The notes: generated by a model from the sequence alone, not told the origin. 59,215 bases of DNA from Desulfomonile tiedjei (GCA_016218715.1 JACRDG010000103.1:1-59215); one strand, 5' to 3'. Shown: positions 34,998-44,399, counted from the first letter of the stretch. Made by a program: numbers and translations.

Positions 34998-36017
34998 ATG
35001 AAACCAAAGGCTGTCATTACCGGGCTTGCCGGGCAAGACGGATCCTACCTGGCCGAGTTTCTGCTCGAAAAAGGGTACGAAGTCCACGGGCTCGTCCGCC
35101 GGGATGCCCTTGAAAGCCCGGAGGACAAGCTGTGGAGGCTGCAACCGTTTCTCTCAGATCTGATCCTTCATGCCAGTTCATTGGACAACCCCGGCGGCAT
35201 CTCGAGCATACTGGCCAAGGTGAAGCCTCGTGAATGTTACCATCTTGCAGCCCACAGTTTTGTAAACTATTCCTTCGAAGACGACTTTGCCGTGATGGCA
35301 GCCAATCTCAACACCACGCTTTTCGTGTTGGCAGCCGTCAGGGAGGTGGTTCCCGAATGCAGGTTCTATTTCGCCGGTTCAAGCGAAATGTTCGGGAATG
35401 CGCCCGTAAGTCCGCAGAACGAATCCACTCCCTTCAATCCCCGCACTCCGTATGGGATTTCGAAGCTGGCCGGTTTCCATGTGACGAAGACGTACCGGGA
35501 TGCCCACAGGCTGTTCGCTTGCACGGGGATTCTTTTCAACCACGAAAGCCCTCGGAGGGGTCTGGAATACGTCACACGCAAAATCAGCCACGCGGCGGCA
35601 CGGATTTCTCTGGGAAGGCAGAGCCAGCTCAGGCTCGGGAATCTGGACGCGCTGCGCGACTGGGGGCATTCGGCAGACTACGTGCGAGCCATGTGGCTGA
35701 TGCTGCAGCAGGACCGCCCGGATGATTATGTTGTGGCATCGGGCGTAGCTCACACGGTGAGGGAATTTGCGGAGACCGCCTTTCGCGAGGTAGGCCTGGA
35801 CTGGAAGAAGTTCGTGTGTGTGGACCCCCAGCTATACAGGTCTCCCGAAACACGCCCACTGACCGGCGACAGCTCCAAGAGTCGGACCAAGCTGGGATGG
35901 GCCCCGAGCGTGTCGTTTGAGGAGCTGGTGTCGATAATGGTTCAGGCGGATCTTAAAGAAATCAATCGGAGGTCAGCAGCCTGCTCGAACGGGATCCACG
36001 GATTCGCAAGAGATTGA
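34998..36017 (+). CDS. gmd: GDP-mannose 4,6-dehydratase
   Basis: Converts GDP-D-mannose to GDP-4-keto-6-deoxy-D-mannose, the precursor of GDP-rhamnose, GDP-fucose, perosamine and colitose. An extended short-chain dehydrogenase: TGLAGQDGSYL (8-18) is the NADP-binding G-x2-G-x2-G loop in the form specific for GMD, FAGSSEMFG holds Ser128, and TPYGISKLAG holds the catalytic Tyr152 and Lys156. NHESPRRGLEYVTRKI is another GMD hallmark. It has 339 residues, a little short of the usual 345-370, with a diverged C-terminal tail. No rmd, fcl, per or colitose gene is nearby, so the next step is encoded elsewhere or done by one of the unusual enzymes here. Confidence 0.93.
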   Translation: MKPKAVITGLAGQDGSYLAEFLLEKGYEVHGLVRRDALESPEDKLWRLQPFLSDLILHASSLDNPGGISSILAKVKPRECYHLAAHSFVNYSFEDDFAVMAANLNTTLFVLAAVREVVPECRFYFAGSSEMFGNAPVSPQNESTPFNPRTPYGISKLAGFHVTKTYRDAHRLFACTGILFNHESPRRGLEYVTRKISHAAARISLGRQSQLRLGNLDALRDWGHSADYVRAMWLMLQQDRPDDYVVASGVAHTVREFAETAFREVGLDWKKFVCVDPQLYRSPETRPLTGDSSKSRTKLGWAPSVSFEELVSIMVQADLKEINRRSAACSNGIHGFARD

Positions 36018-36043
36018 ATCCGCGCGTCGAGGTGTCCGAAACC

Positions 36044-37012
36044 ATGCTGAAAGCCTTTGTGAAAAAACTGTTGCGCAAAGCTGCCGATGCAGCTGGTCTG
36101 AACGCGTCGTCCACGCTGCGCGAGCTCGAAGCGTCCAGGCGCAATCTCGAGGCAATCGCCATCGGCATTGCGAATATTGAAATGAAGCTGCAGCAACTTG
36201 GTATCGATCAGCCACAGACACCCCGGTCAGTCCTGTCATCGAGCCTGTGCAAGCAGAGCGATTTCTTCAGCGAGGAATTCCGCTCCTGGATGAAACGAAT
36301 CGCAGAACCGATCGAATGGAACCGGAAGCTGTGGGAATATTATTTCATTGCGCAAGCGCTGTACGAACGCGGGTTCTTGTCTCCCGGCAGGAGAGGACTA
36401 GGATTCGGAGTGGGAGACGAGCCCCTCGCGAGTCTGTTCGCTACTTTTGAATGCAGAATCGTTGCGACAGACTTGGCGCCCAGCGATCCTGGAGCGGCCC
36501 ATTGGATCGCCACGGGACAACACGCAACGGGTCTGCCACAGCTCTGGAAAGCCTTCTGCCCCCAGGATAAGTTCAACGAGTTGGTCACGTTTCATTTTTC
36601 TGACATGAGGAACGTGCCGGAGGACCTTCGCGGATTCGATTTTCTCTGGTCTTGCTGTTCGTTGGAGCATCTGGGTTCCATAGAGCACGGAAAGCAGTTC
36701 GTTTTGGACGCGATGAAATGTCTGAAACCTGGCGGCGTCGCTCTCCACACGACAGAGTTTTGCCTCAACTCGGACGATGCGACTGTGGAGCAGGACGATC
36801 TGGTCTTTTACCGGAAGCGGGATATTCTCGACCTACAAGAGAGACTCTTGGCTGAGGGGAACTCGGTCGCACCTATCATCTTCGATCGGGGCAACGGAGT
36901 ACTGGACCATTTCGTGGGCCATCCTCCTTCCGGTGCTCGTGCCCATCTCCGCTTCGAGCTGCTGGGATTCACAGCGACCGCTATCGGACTCATCATTACG
37001 CGAAACGGATGA
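36044..37012 (+). CDS. Putative SAM-dependent methyltransferase of the glycan locus
   Basis: About 322 residues. A basic, partly coiled-coil N-terminus (residues 1-60) is followed by a Rossmann-like domain with RRGLGFGVGDEPLASLF as a modified motif I, CRIVATDLAPSD (acidic residue after strand 2), FDFLWSCCSLEHLGSIEHG (the usual SLEH motif) and MKCLKPGGVALHTTEF. Such proteins are common in O-antigen clusters and may cap or decorate the chain. The frame opens at a TTG overlapping the gmd stop (36014), but the ATG at 36044 has a GAGGTG site nine bases upstream and is preferred. Confidence 0.78.
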   Translation: MLKAFVKKLLRKAADAAGLNASSTLRELEASRRNLEAIAIGIANIEMKLQQLGIDQPQTPRSVLSSSLCKQSDFFSEEFRSWMKRIAEPIEWNRKLWEYYFIAQALYERGFLSPGRRGLGFGVGDEPLASLFATFECRIVATDLAPSDPGAAHWIATGQHATGLPQLWKAFCPQDKFNELVTFHFSDMRNVPEDLRGFDFLWSCCSLEHLGSIEHGKQFVLDAMKCLKPGGVALHTTEFCLNSDDATVEQDDLVFYRKRDILDLQERLLAEGNSVAPIIFDRGNGVLDHFVGHPPSGARAHLRFELLGFTATAIGLIITRNG

Positions 37013-37247
37013 GCGTTCGAGGAGAGGATTTTAGCTCTCAACGGGAAGGACTGGGAATGATGCTCGGCGGTATGAACTCGCTCCCTGCTGGTGGGGGATT
37101 CGCAGTGTCCCTCGTCCCTTGCCGGGGGAGCCGGATTGCCATCCCGTCGGGGCTATATTTTTGAAAACGGCTATGAATTGCAGCTCCGACCACTACTGTC
37201 TCGGGAAGAGGCCGCAGAGACTAATTTATGAGGAGGACACGATACGG

Positions 37248-38612
37248 ATGGATCCATTGAAAACGGTCAATCTTACGGGGCTGGAGAAGTTGATCTGGGA
37301 CCTGAGAATATCGATTCGCACCTTGTGGATGGTGCTCAACTCGGAAAATCGGGCCAAGCGGACGGAAAACGGTGTGACTGCAGGAGATGTTCTTTTCAAT
37401 TTCAGAAAGCTTGTGTCGCTTCAGCGTACCCTCTTGTGGCGTCGTTACATGGTCCGGTTCGGCGATCGAGTTGTTATGGACAGTACCTTTCCCCCCTTTC
37501 CATCACGGGCCTTTGACAGGAGGGTGTCGAACTATCTCAACACCCTGGATCTGGTCGACACGCCTTCGGGGATCGTCTCCATTTCGACGACCAATTGCTG
37601 CCCTTACTCTTGCGCTTTCTGTTCCACCAATGCTCGTCACAACCTTGACACCGACCTGGATGAGGATCTGCTCAAGAAGACGATCAGGCAAGTGGAAGCT
37701 CTCGGGGTGCCATCGATTATCTTGCATGGCGGCGAACCCATGTATCGTTACGATCGATTCCTGAGGCTCGTTAAACATGTGAACGACGATACCTGCCTCT
37801 GGATGTTTACCACAGGTTACGGCGTGACTCCGGAACGGGCCGCGGAACTTCACGACAACGGGTTGTTCGGTGTGTGGGTAAGCCTGGATCACTACAACCC
37901 ACAGGTTCACGACAGACTGAGAGGTCATCCCGGCGCCTTCGAGAACGCTCGCGCTGCGGTGGAAAGCTTCAGGAAAGCAGGTGTGTACACCTGCCTGTCT
38001 CTCGTTCCGCCACAGGATTTGCTCGACGTTGAGAACTTCAAGAAATACTATGACCTGGCCAAGGAGCTGGGAGTGGCCGAGATCCGCGTCCTGGAAGTGA
38101 AGCCTACCGGTCGCCAGGCCTGCCAGGGAGTGACGCCGCACAGCCCGGTTCTCGAGCAGGCGCAAAAAGACCTCTTCCACGACCCTGCATACAAAGATTA
38201 CCCTCCGTTGAGCGGCCTGTCCACATGGCTGGAGAAAGACCGGGCCCTCGGATGTCAGTGCCGGTTCGAATATCTTTTCATTACCTCCACCGGTGAGGTG
38301 CAGCCGTGTGAAGCCGCTGAGATCTCCTTTGGGAACATCTGTGACGAGGACTTCGTGGATATTTACCGACGGGCTTGCGCCGCGTGTCGTCAGCCGGCCA
38401 CCGGTTGCATTCCCATGGTGATGTATCCCGAGGTGCGCAACTACCAGAAGGTGAGGGATCAGATGACTTCTGCGGAGAAGGGGGAACTTGCTACCCAGAT
38501 TATGTGCGGCTTTCAGGAAAAAGGTGACATTCCTGGAGCGTACGTGCCGATCTGGTCGGCGTATCGACGGAGGCTCGAAATGTACCGCAAGCGCAAAAAG
38601 CTAGGGAATTAG
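37248..38612 (+). CDS. Radical SAM protein with SPASM-type C-terminal domain
   Basis: About 454 residues. C118-x3-C122-x2-C125 (CPYSCAFC) binds the catalytic cluster and LHGGEPMYR is the GGEP motif. The C-terminus has the SPASM pattern: GCQCRFEYLFITSTGEVQPC, then GNICDEDFVDIYRRACAACR and TGCIP, enough cysteines for one or two auxiliary clusters. The first 110 residues are a helical extension not typical of peptide-modifying members. The frame is open from 37119, but the ATG at 37248 has GAGGAGG upstream and was chosen. It is last in the rightward gmd unit. A sugar dehydrogenase/dehydratase-type role like that of AprD4 or BtrN is possible but not shown. Confidence 0.87.
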   Translation: MDPLKTVNLTGLEKLIWDLRISIRTLWMVLNSENRAKRTENGVTAGDVLFNFRKLVSLQRTLLWRRYMVRFGDRVVMDSTFPPFPSRAFDRRVSNYLNTLDLVDTPSGIVSISTTNCCPYSCAFCSTNARHNLDTDLDEDLLKKTIRQVEALGVPSIILHGGEPMYRYDRFLRLVKHVNDDTCLWMFTTGYGVTPERAAELHDNGLFGVWVSLDHYNPQVHDRLRGHPGAFENARAAVESFRKAGVYTCLSLVPPQDLLDVENFKKYYDLAKELGVAEIRVLEVKPTGRQACQGVTPHSPVLEQAQKDLFHDPAYKDYPPLSGLSTWLEKDRALGCQCRFEYLFITSTGEVQPCEAAEISFGNICDEDFVDIYRRACAACRQPATGCIPMVMYPEVRNYQKVRDQMTSAEKGELATQIMCGFQEKGDIPGAYVPIWSAYRRRLEMYRKRKKLGN

Positions 38613-38665
38613 TCCCCCACATGACACACGAGCGTAGCCTAGAACGGTAGGTGAGGAAACTGGTA

Positions 38666-40192
38666 TCAGGTTGAGTTTTTCAACAGTGGACCGCTGTATC
38701 CTTGCTGTTTTAGTTGTTCTCTGATGGTGTAGGCCACTTTATTCGCCCGGAATGCGAAACGTAGGCGGGACTTGATCAAGAGGCGGTTGAGGCCCCAGAG
38801 ATGCCGCCAATAAGGTTTCGGAAGCCGGTACAGATGGCCAAGGATGCTCGCCATCCTGGCTACGGAAAGATACCCTTCATCGAACCCCAGATACAGTTCC
38901 GGACATATGGCCGCAGTCCTGATCATTTGCTCCACAGCGAGATCGATGTCCAGCGCTTCGGACGAATACCAGCAAGGCTGCATGGGATCGGTTTCGCGGT
39001 TTACCATGCCTTCCTTCATTGCTATAGTCCAAAGCCTGGTTCCCGGATAGACCCTTACGCCCATGAACATGTTGACGTTGTGATACGGGGGATGGGTCTC
39101 ATGCTTCAGGTATTTCAAAATGAAATCCAGGGTCTCCTGAAGGGTCTCATTGGTTTCTCCAGGGCCTCCGATGAGAAAGAACCAGAACGGAGTCAACCGC
39201 GTCTTGTTTATGGCCTCTGCGGCTCGAATCAGGTCCTCCCGTACAAAGCCTTTCCCCCATTTTCCGATCACGGAGTCGGACGCGGATTCGGGGCTCAACG
39301 TGAACGACCGAACTCCTGCCCTCCACATCAGGTCCAGACAGCCGCCATCAAGGCTCCGAGGATCCATGCCATTGACCGTAAAGCTTGCCTTCCAAGGCCT
39401 TCTGCAAATCTCTTCCAAGATTTCCGTGGCATGGTCTTTAGGCCTACTAAACACCGAGTCGACGATTTCAAAAAGGTCGGGGTTAAACCGGTAGTGAGCG
39501 TCTTCAATCTCATCCACAACATCCCGAGGAGGCCGCAGCCGGATCCCGTGTCCTTCGATAATCTGATACGTGCAGTATATGCATCGTTCCGCACATCCTC
39601 GTTTGGTCTGGATCGGGTAACTGCTTCCTATTCTCGCGTACGCCCCGGTATCGGTCCACTTGCCCACATCAGCTCGACCAGATGGGAAATCATTCAAGAC
39701 GTGCGGCAGACAGTGGAATTTGCCCTGAATGATCATTCCCACTCCAGGAATCGTTTCCGGCGTTTCTCCGCGCTCAAAGGCGCCGAGCAATTTCACAAAA
39801 GGCACTTCACCGTCGGACACGACGACGTAATCCGCTTTCATGAATTCCAGGATACCCTGCGGGTTGAGGGTCACCGCGGATCCTCCCAGGACGATGGGCA
39901 CGTCGGTGAGAGTGCGGATGAAGCTGATTATGTCCCGAGCCTCAGGCAAGTAAAAAACCGGGTGCAGCATGTTCACATTGTCGATATTGCGAATGGACAC
40001 CCCGATCACTTCAGGGCGAAATTTTGCAATACTCTTCCTGATCGCCCGAAAAATATTCCACCGAAGACAGAGATCCAGAAAGCAGACTTCATGGCCGGCC
40101 CCGTCGGCTGCGCTTGCCACATACGAAAGTCCTATGGGAGCTGCTGCCAGGGGATCGTCCTTGGTGTTGGTATTGATCAGAAGTACTCGCAC
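38666..40192 (-). CDS. B12-binding-domain radical SAM protein
   Basis: 508 residues in the usual class B order: an N-terminal Rossmann-like cobalamin-binding domain (about 1-140, RVLLINTNTKDD, APIGLSYVASAADGAGHEV), a radical SAM barrel with C200-x3-C204-x2-C207 (CAERCIYC), and a helical C-terminal part. The cobalamin lower-ligand motif D-x-H-x2-G is absent (FLDLCLRWN), as in many members that bind B12 without His. Known relatives methylate unactivated carbons or perform ring rearrangements (Mg-protoporphyrin cyclase, hopanoid methylase). In this locus a C- or P-methylation of a sugar or lipid is possible. It converges on the previous radical SAM gene with 53 bp between. The start is the GTG at 40192. 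Confidence 0.9.
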   Translation of the reverse strand: MRVLLINTNTKDDPLAAAPIGLSYVASAADGAGHEVCFLDLCLRWNIFRAIRKSIAKFRPEVIGVSIRNIDNVNMLHPVFYLPEARDIISFIRTLTDVPIVLGGSAVTLNPQGILEFMKADYVVVSDGEVPFVKLLGAFERGETPETIPGVGMIIQGKFHCLPHVLNDFPSGRADVGKWTDTGAYARIGSSYPIQTKRGCAERCIYCTYQIIEGHGIRLRPPRDVVDEIEDAHYRFNPDLFEIVDSVFSRPKDHATEILEEICRRPWKASFTVNGMDPRSLDGGCLDLMWRAGVRSFTLSPESASDSVIGKWGKGFVREDLIRAAEAINKTRLTPFWFFLIGGPGETNETLQETLDFILKYLKHETHPPYHNVNMFMGVRVYPGTRLWTIAMKEGMVNRETDPMQPCWYSSEALDIDLAVEQMIRTAAICPELYLGFDEGYLSVARMASILGHLYRLPKPYWRHLWGLNRLLIKSRLRFAFRANKVAYTIREQLKQQGYSGPLLKNST

Positions 40193-40708
40193 GAATAAAC
40201 CTCGTCCTTTACCTCAAACCCGGCCCAATGAAAATGGGCATGTCCATTTGCCCTTCCCAGACCTCATGTCCGATCGGCCAAACGGTCTTCTCCGTCTCGA
40301 TCCGGACCATCCGTCGCAGTTTGGGCATCGAGGCTAAACCCTTCGTTCGTGTGAGAACCAAGAGGTTCCAAACACTGCTCCAGAGAGGGGCCACGCAACA
40401 AACTGTCTTTGTCTCGGCGACCGAGCATATCTCACGGCCAACTCATAGTCAAGGCCCTGACGACAGGGAGTGGCCGCCCGAAACGGACGGCGTTGCTCCA
40501 ATTCAGAGCGAAGGCGCTTTGCTTGAAGGGATTGTGGGAATAGACCCCGCGCTTGACGGGCGCTGAGCAGGGTCGTAACACGTTGGTGACAGGATACGGG
40601 CATGCTGCAAAGAGTTGGGCAACACACTGAATGACTTGACCGGAAACCGTGAAGTGTGAAAGAATTGGCCCGATATCAGACGGCTAACGGCAATCTGGGA
40701 GACCTCGA
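40193..40708. other. Intergenic region before the GT2 gene
   Basis: 515 bp. A short leftward frame (about 40209-40333; reads KTVWPIGHEVWEGQMDMPIF near its end) stops 16 bp upstream of the B12-radical SAM start and has a protein-like look, perhaps the tail of a lost gene, but I cannot name it. The promoter at 40636-40665 serves the GT2 gene. Nothing else is supported. Confidence 0.35.
40636..40665 (+). promoter_or_regulatory. Promoter for the GT2 gene at 40709
   Basis: TTGACC (40636-40641), 18-bp spacer, AAGAAT (40660-40665), 43 bp before the start codon. Confidence 0.5.
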
Positions 40709-41662
40709 ATGAATCGCGATCGGCCGAGCGTGGCCATCTTGATGGCAACGTACAACGGACAGCGTTACATGACTGCTCAGATAAGATCCATATTGGATCA
40801 GTCGTGGCCGTACTGGAAGTTATACATTCGAGATGATGGTTCCCGCGATGATACGCCGGCAATTGCCTCCCAATTTGCCAGAGAATTTCCCGATAGGATC
40901 TTTGTGTTTCCGTCGGACCGAACCCGCCTGGGGGTGAATAGCAACTTCTCGTACCTCATGGAGCACGTCGAGTCGGATTACGTTATGTTTGGCGACCAGG
41001 ACGATGTGTGGCTGCCTCAGAAGGTTGAGAAGTCACTGCAATGCATGCAAGCTTTGGAGGCGCAGCACGGGGCGGAGATTCCGCTGTTGGTCCACACCGA
41101 TCTCCGGGTGGTGGACACCGATCTTGAAGAATTGGACCCGTCGGTATGGCATTATGGTTATCATAATCCGGCGTTCAGTCAGGAGTTGAATCGCCTTCTG
41201 GTCCAAAATATGGTCTTCGGATGCTCTATTTTGATAAATGCCCGTCTCAAGGAACTCGCCATGCCTATCCCGGATGAGGTCGTCCAGTACGACTGGTGGC
41301 TCGCTCTGGTGTCGGTATGCTTGGGCCGTGTGGGCTACATTGCGGACCCCACTGCCCTGTATCGCCAACATGGAGAGAACTCGGTGGGCGCACAGAGTTG
41401 GGGGCTCAGTTACGTTCTCCGGAAGTGCTTGCGTTTTTATGACCGAGAAGCGCTGGTCAAGTCATTGGCCGCGAGCAGACGCCAGGCAGCGATTCTCCTC
41501 GATCGGTACGGCGAGGACATGGAAAGCGAACATCGTGAAATGATTTCCGCTTATGCGGGTTTAGACCAATTGGGTTTCCTCGCAAGGCGTAAGACATTGT
41601 TGAAGTACGGGTTTCTCAAGACCGGGTTGGTCAGGAACATAGGCCTGTTTCTTCGAATCTAA
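40709..41662 (+). CDS. Glycosyltransferase, family 2 (rhamnosyltransferase-like)
   Basis: 317 residues, GT-A fold. SVAILMATYNGQRYMTAQIR, IRDDGSRDDTPAIA, MFGDQDDVWLP (D-x-D metal site) and VQYDWWLALVS (catalytic region) match the RfbF/WchA-type branch that often transfers rhamnose or related 6-deoxysugars, in keeping with gmd nearby. The ATG at 40709 has GGGAGACC upstream. A weak terminator follows at 41670. The gene is flanked on its right by a MITE. Confidence 0.92.
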   Translation: MNRDRPSVAILMATYNGQRYMTAQIRSILDQSWPYWKLYIRDDGSRDDTPAIASQFAREFPDRIFVFPSDRTRLGVNSNFSYLMEHVESDYVMFGDQDDVWLPQKVEKSLQCMQALEAQHGAEIPLLVHTDLRVVDTDLEELDPSVWHYGYHNPAFSQELNRLLVQNMVFGCSILINARLKELAMPIPDEVVQYDWWLALVSVCLGRVGYIADPTALYRQHGENSVGAQSWGLSYVLRKCLRFYDREALVKSLAASRRQAAILLDRYGEDMESEHREMISAYAGLDQLGFLARRKTLLKYGFLKTGLVRNIGLFLRI

Positions 41663-41669
41663 GAGGCTG

Positions 41670-41690
41670 TTGCGTGACGCAATGCTTTTC
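41670..41690 (+). terminator. Weak candidate terminator after the GT2 gene
   Basis: TTGCG-TGA-CGCAA (41670-41682) forms a 5-bp stem followed by TGCTTTTC. The stem is short and the T-run brief, so this is only a possibility. Confidence 0.3.
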
Positions 41691-41798
41691 AGAAATCGTA
41701 GCCTGATGAAGTCGATTGCGACAGAGCTTGGTCGATGCCACCACCTGAAAAGTATAGTATGTCAGCCTCATATAGCCTTTCGAACGAAGCCGGATATT

Positions 41799-41954
41799 AT
41801 ACCAATTCGCTTTTAAACAAGTAATGTTCGAGAGAGCGCCAAGGGCTTTTCCTGGGAGGTCTCCTCCGCTACGAACGGCACTGCCTGACTGCGCTCCGGA
41901 GACCTCCCAGGAGCGCCCATCGGCAGTACCATTTTTTGAATCGCGAATTGGTAT
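41799..41954. mobile_element. MITE-like element, copy R2 (best preserved)
   Basis: Perfect 12-bp terminal inverted repeats: ATACCAATTCGC (41799-41810) and GCGAATTGGTAT (41943-41954); the TA at each outer edge could be the duplicated target. Inside, CCTGGGAGGTCTCC (41851-41864) and GGAGACCTCCCAGG (41898-41911) form a perfect 14-bp stem around a 33-base middle. The interior is almost the same as copy R1 (reverse orientation) and the right part of R3. No coding frame is present. TA-flanked ends suggest mobilisation by an IS630/Tc1-like transposase, which is not in this window. Confidence 0.8.
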
Positions 41955-42056
41955 TAGCTATGCGGCGACGTGCCGTCAGTTCTCGGATGTGTGAGATTAC
42001 GCGACCGGCTCCTAGACTATGTATCGAGAGCAGGTGCCGGTGATCGAGAAGGGACG

Positions 42057-44399
42057 CTATCGACCTATGCGAAACAGCACCGAACCGCCGCAGTCGTCCA
42101 AAACCGTGATCTCCCGTCGATTGACAGGATCGGGAAGTATTCGGGCAGGATCAAACGAGAAGGTCAGCTCGCCCACTTCCGACTTTCTGGACATCAATGT
42201 CAGGCGTGCCTTCTGGTCCCACGGCCAATGAAGGGGCGAATCGTCAAAACTGAGGCCGGCGAGCTGAGCGGTGGGCTTCCATCCCGAGAAGACGAGCCGC
42301 AGTCGTCGTGCGCGACCGGCGAATGGCTGTAGGTCCAGCTCGATCGTGACTCCGTCATGGGGTGCCCCGAACTTCATGCCCGACCGGCCAAGTGTTCGCT
42401 CGTATTCGTCCGTCGTTCGATCCGGGACGCCGCGAGTGATGGTCCTGGTGACTTCGAGATCGGTAATCGGATGATCCAACTCGTTTATTGGGATAAGCTG
42501 GAGACTGCATGGGGTGTCGACGCGGTTGAGGGTCAATTTGAGGCGACGGGGAAAAGGCCCGGCCGTCGGTTCAACTTCTATCCATTTGAAGTCTTCCAGC
42601 GGGATCGAATCTTCCTGGAGGACAGGGCCGAAGGTTCTCGGCTGATTCCACTCGGAAAACCGAAAGTTGGGCGCAGAGATGCCCCACCGGCGTTCGTGCA
42701 GCTTCTCGAACGAGGGGTGATAGACCAGCGGGTTGTACGCCACCGCAAATCGGATATCAGGCCTTGAAAGCCATGTCTTGACCACATCCGTTTCTTTTAT
42801 GGCTTCGTGGTAGTAGACCGCTCCGGCTTTCATCGCACCATTGACGAAGTAGTACGGCATGACGAGCATGCTGAGATAGAGTACCCGGTCATCGGGCTTC
42901 GCAGAAGACATGAGCAACTGCGGCTGTGAATCGCATATGTGGAGAGGTTGGCGCTTGCGGAAGTAGTCAGCGGTCATGACAATCTGTTCTCCCCCGGCAA
43001 GCACCATCTGGAGCCCCCACCCACCGAGCAGCGCTACCAGCAATACCGGCCAACACTCCTCCAGCCGCCGCTGTCCTGGCTGAACCTGAGCTCTGTCTCT
43101 CCCGTCCGACGACCCAATCGACTTGATCGCGTACCACAAGCCGTACCCGATGGCACCGAAAAAGATCGCAACATGAGGAATCCAGATGCGAAAAAACGTA
43201 TCCCCAGGTTCCCGCGGAGGATAGCACAGCACCAGGACTAAGAAGACAGAATACACTCCGAGCGTTTTCTTCACGGCGCTCCGCCGCTCTGAGCTGAGTG
43301 TCATGAAACCCCATGCAGCCCCCGCACATAGAAAAGGAATGGAGCCGCACAGCCCGTCCTTCAGGTTGTTCACTTCCGCGGTTATGACCGAGAATGAGGC
43401 ACTGGCTTGCGACAGAAGAGCGCCCGGGGAAACAAGTTCGAGATACCTCGGCAGCTCGTACACTCTCGACGGCAGAAACATACCGATCACGAGCATTGCC
43501 AGCACTACCGCCAAGGCTATCAACAAGCTCTTCTGTTGCATGGAGAAGCCGGCCAACGACAATGCGATGGTCGCTGCGATAATCGAGTATAACAGCCCGA
43601 TGGGATGGATGCCTGCCATGACGAGGGTTCCCAGCACCAAAGACCACGGCGCCCTCCCGCGGCAGGAGATGACACGGCCAAAGACGAACAGCGCCACCGC
43701 CATTGCCAGGTTTGACGGAACCACGAAATTCAGACCGGTGTCGGGAAATACCTTCAGCCCGAGAAACACCATAGCGATCCCCGCTCCGGGAAGCCCATAC
43801 AAAACTGCCAGCAGGTAGGCAAAACCAAGGGCGAAGACAAGGACCGCCGCTGCGCACACCACTTTGTACGCGGTGATGAGATCCGTTCCAAACTGTTTGA
43901 TCCCGAGAAGAAGGAGTGAAAAGAGTGGATTTTGCGACCCGAATACGCTGCCGGCCCAGGAACGGTATGCGGCCTCCTCCTGCCTGGCAGAAGGGGTATG
44001 CAGTTGCTCTCGCAAATCCGTCAGGGCAAGGCAATCCGCAGAGAAGCACTGCTCCATCCGTGCGGCTCTGACGACGTACGGAAGCGTGTCGTCCGTTTCC
44101 GGGAGCATAGTCCGCGTGCAGACCGGCGTCAGAATAAGGTAACCCTGGGCACAGCACCAGACCAAGACTCCGACGATGAGTACGGCCCAGGACAGGCGGC
44201 CCTCCCTCTCGCGTTCGCCGGGGTGCCCTCCGTTCGGATCGGCCGGGAGATCGGGGAAATCCTTCAACGGGGTTTGCACGTGCAAGTCTCCCATTCGCGC
44301 CGATGTGCGGCTTTGCGGGAAAGGCAGACTGCGGTCCTCCCGGAAGAAGTCATTCCCACAAGCCGCGGGATTGTAGTTCCTGGCGGGCGGGGCATGCAA
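42057..44399 (-). CDS. Large polytopic membrane protein of the glycan locus (GT-C-like)
   Basis: 780 residues with no domain I can name. After a hydrophilic N-terminus, residues about 70-480 contain some ten or more hydrophobic segments (for example LSWAVLIVGVLVWCC, AAVLVFALGFAYLLAVLYG, LLIALAVVLAMLVIGMFL). An early loop carries an acidic pair (LPETDDTLPY), reminiscent of the D/E-D motif in the first loop of GT-C glycosyltransferases. The C-terminal 300 residues are soluble, probably periplasmic, and beta-rich. This fits a polyprenyl-phosphate-sugar-using transferase that decorates the glycan outside, but it is inference. The frame starts at a TTG (44399) with GGGAAAGA before it; the ATG 35 codons later is an alternative. 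It is leftward, followed upstream by two GT4 genes and the sugar transferase. Confidence 0.75.
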   Translation of the reverse strand: MHAPPARNYNPAACGNDFFREDRSLPFPQSRTSARMGDLHVQTPLKDFPDLPADPNGGHPGEREREGRLSWAVLIVGVLVWCCAQGYLILTPVCTRTMLPETDDTLPYVVRAARMEQCFSADCLALTDLREQLHTPSARQEEAAYRSWAGSVFGSQNPLFSLLLLGIKQFGTDLITAYKVVCAAAVLVFALGFAYLLAVLYGLPGAGIAMVFLGLKVFPDTGLNFVVPSNLAMAVALFVFGRVISCRGRAPWSLVLGTLVMAGIHPIGLLYSIIAATIALSLAGFSMQQKSLLIALAVVLAMLVIGMFLPSRVYELPRYLELVSPGALLSQASASFSVITAEVNNLKDGLCGSIPFLCAGAAWGFMTLSSERRSAVKKTLGVYSVFLVLVLCYPPREPGDTFFRIWIPHVAIFFGAIGYGLWYAIKSIGSSDGRDRAQVQPGQRRLEECWPVLLVALLGGWGLQMVLAGGEQIVMTADYFRKRQPLHICDSQPQLLMSSAKPDDRVLYLSMLVMPYYFVNGAMKAGAVYYHEAIKETDVVKTWLSRPDIRFAVAYNPLVYHPSFEKLHERRWGISAPNFRFSEWNQPRTFGPVLQEDSIPLEDFKWIEVEPTAGPFPRRLKLTLNRVDTPCSLQLIPINELDHPITDLEVTRTITRGVPDRTTDEYERTLGRSGMKFGAPHDGVTIELDLQPFAGRARRLRLVFSGWKPTAQLAGLSFDDSPLHWPWDQKARLTLMSRKSEVGELTFSFDPARILPDPVNRREITVLDDCGGSVLFRIGR

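Noticed and set aside
38801-40198. 465-codon rightward open frame antisense to the B12-radical SAM gene
   Set aside because: It mirrors a gene with clear cysteine and domain signatures; the antisense peptide has no recognisable domain and arises from codon bias of a GC-rich gene.
42967-44157. 396-codon frame inside the polytopic membrane protein gene, same strand, other frame
   Set aside because: Composition is Ser/Arg/Gly-rich and non-membrane-like, while the main frame gives clean hydrophobic segments; a frame shadow.
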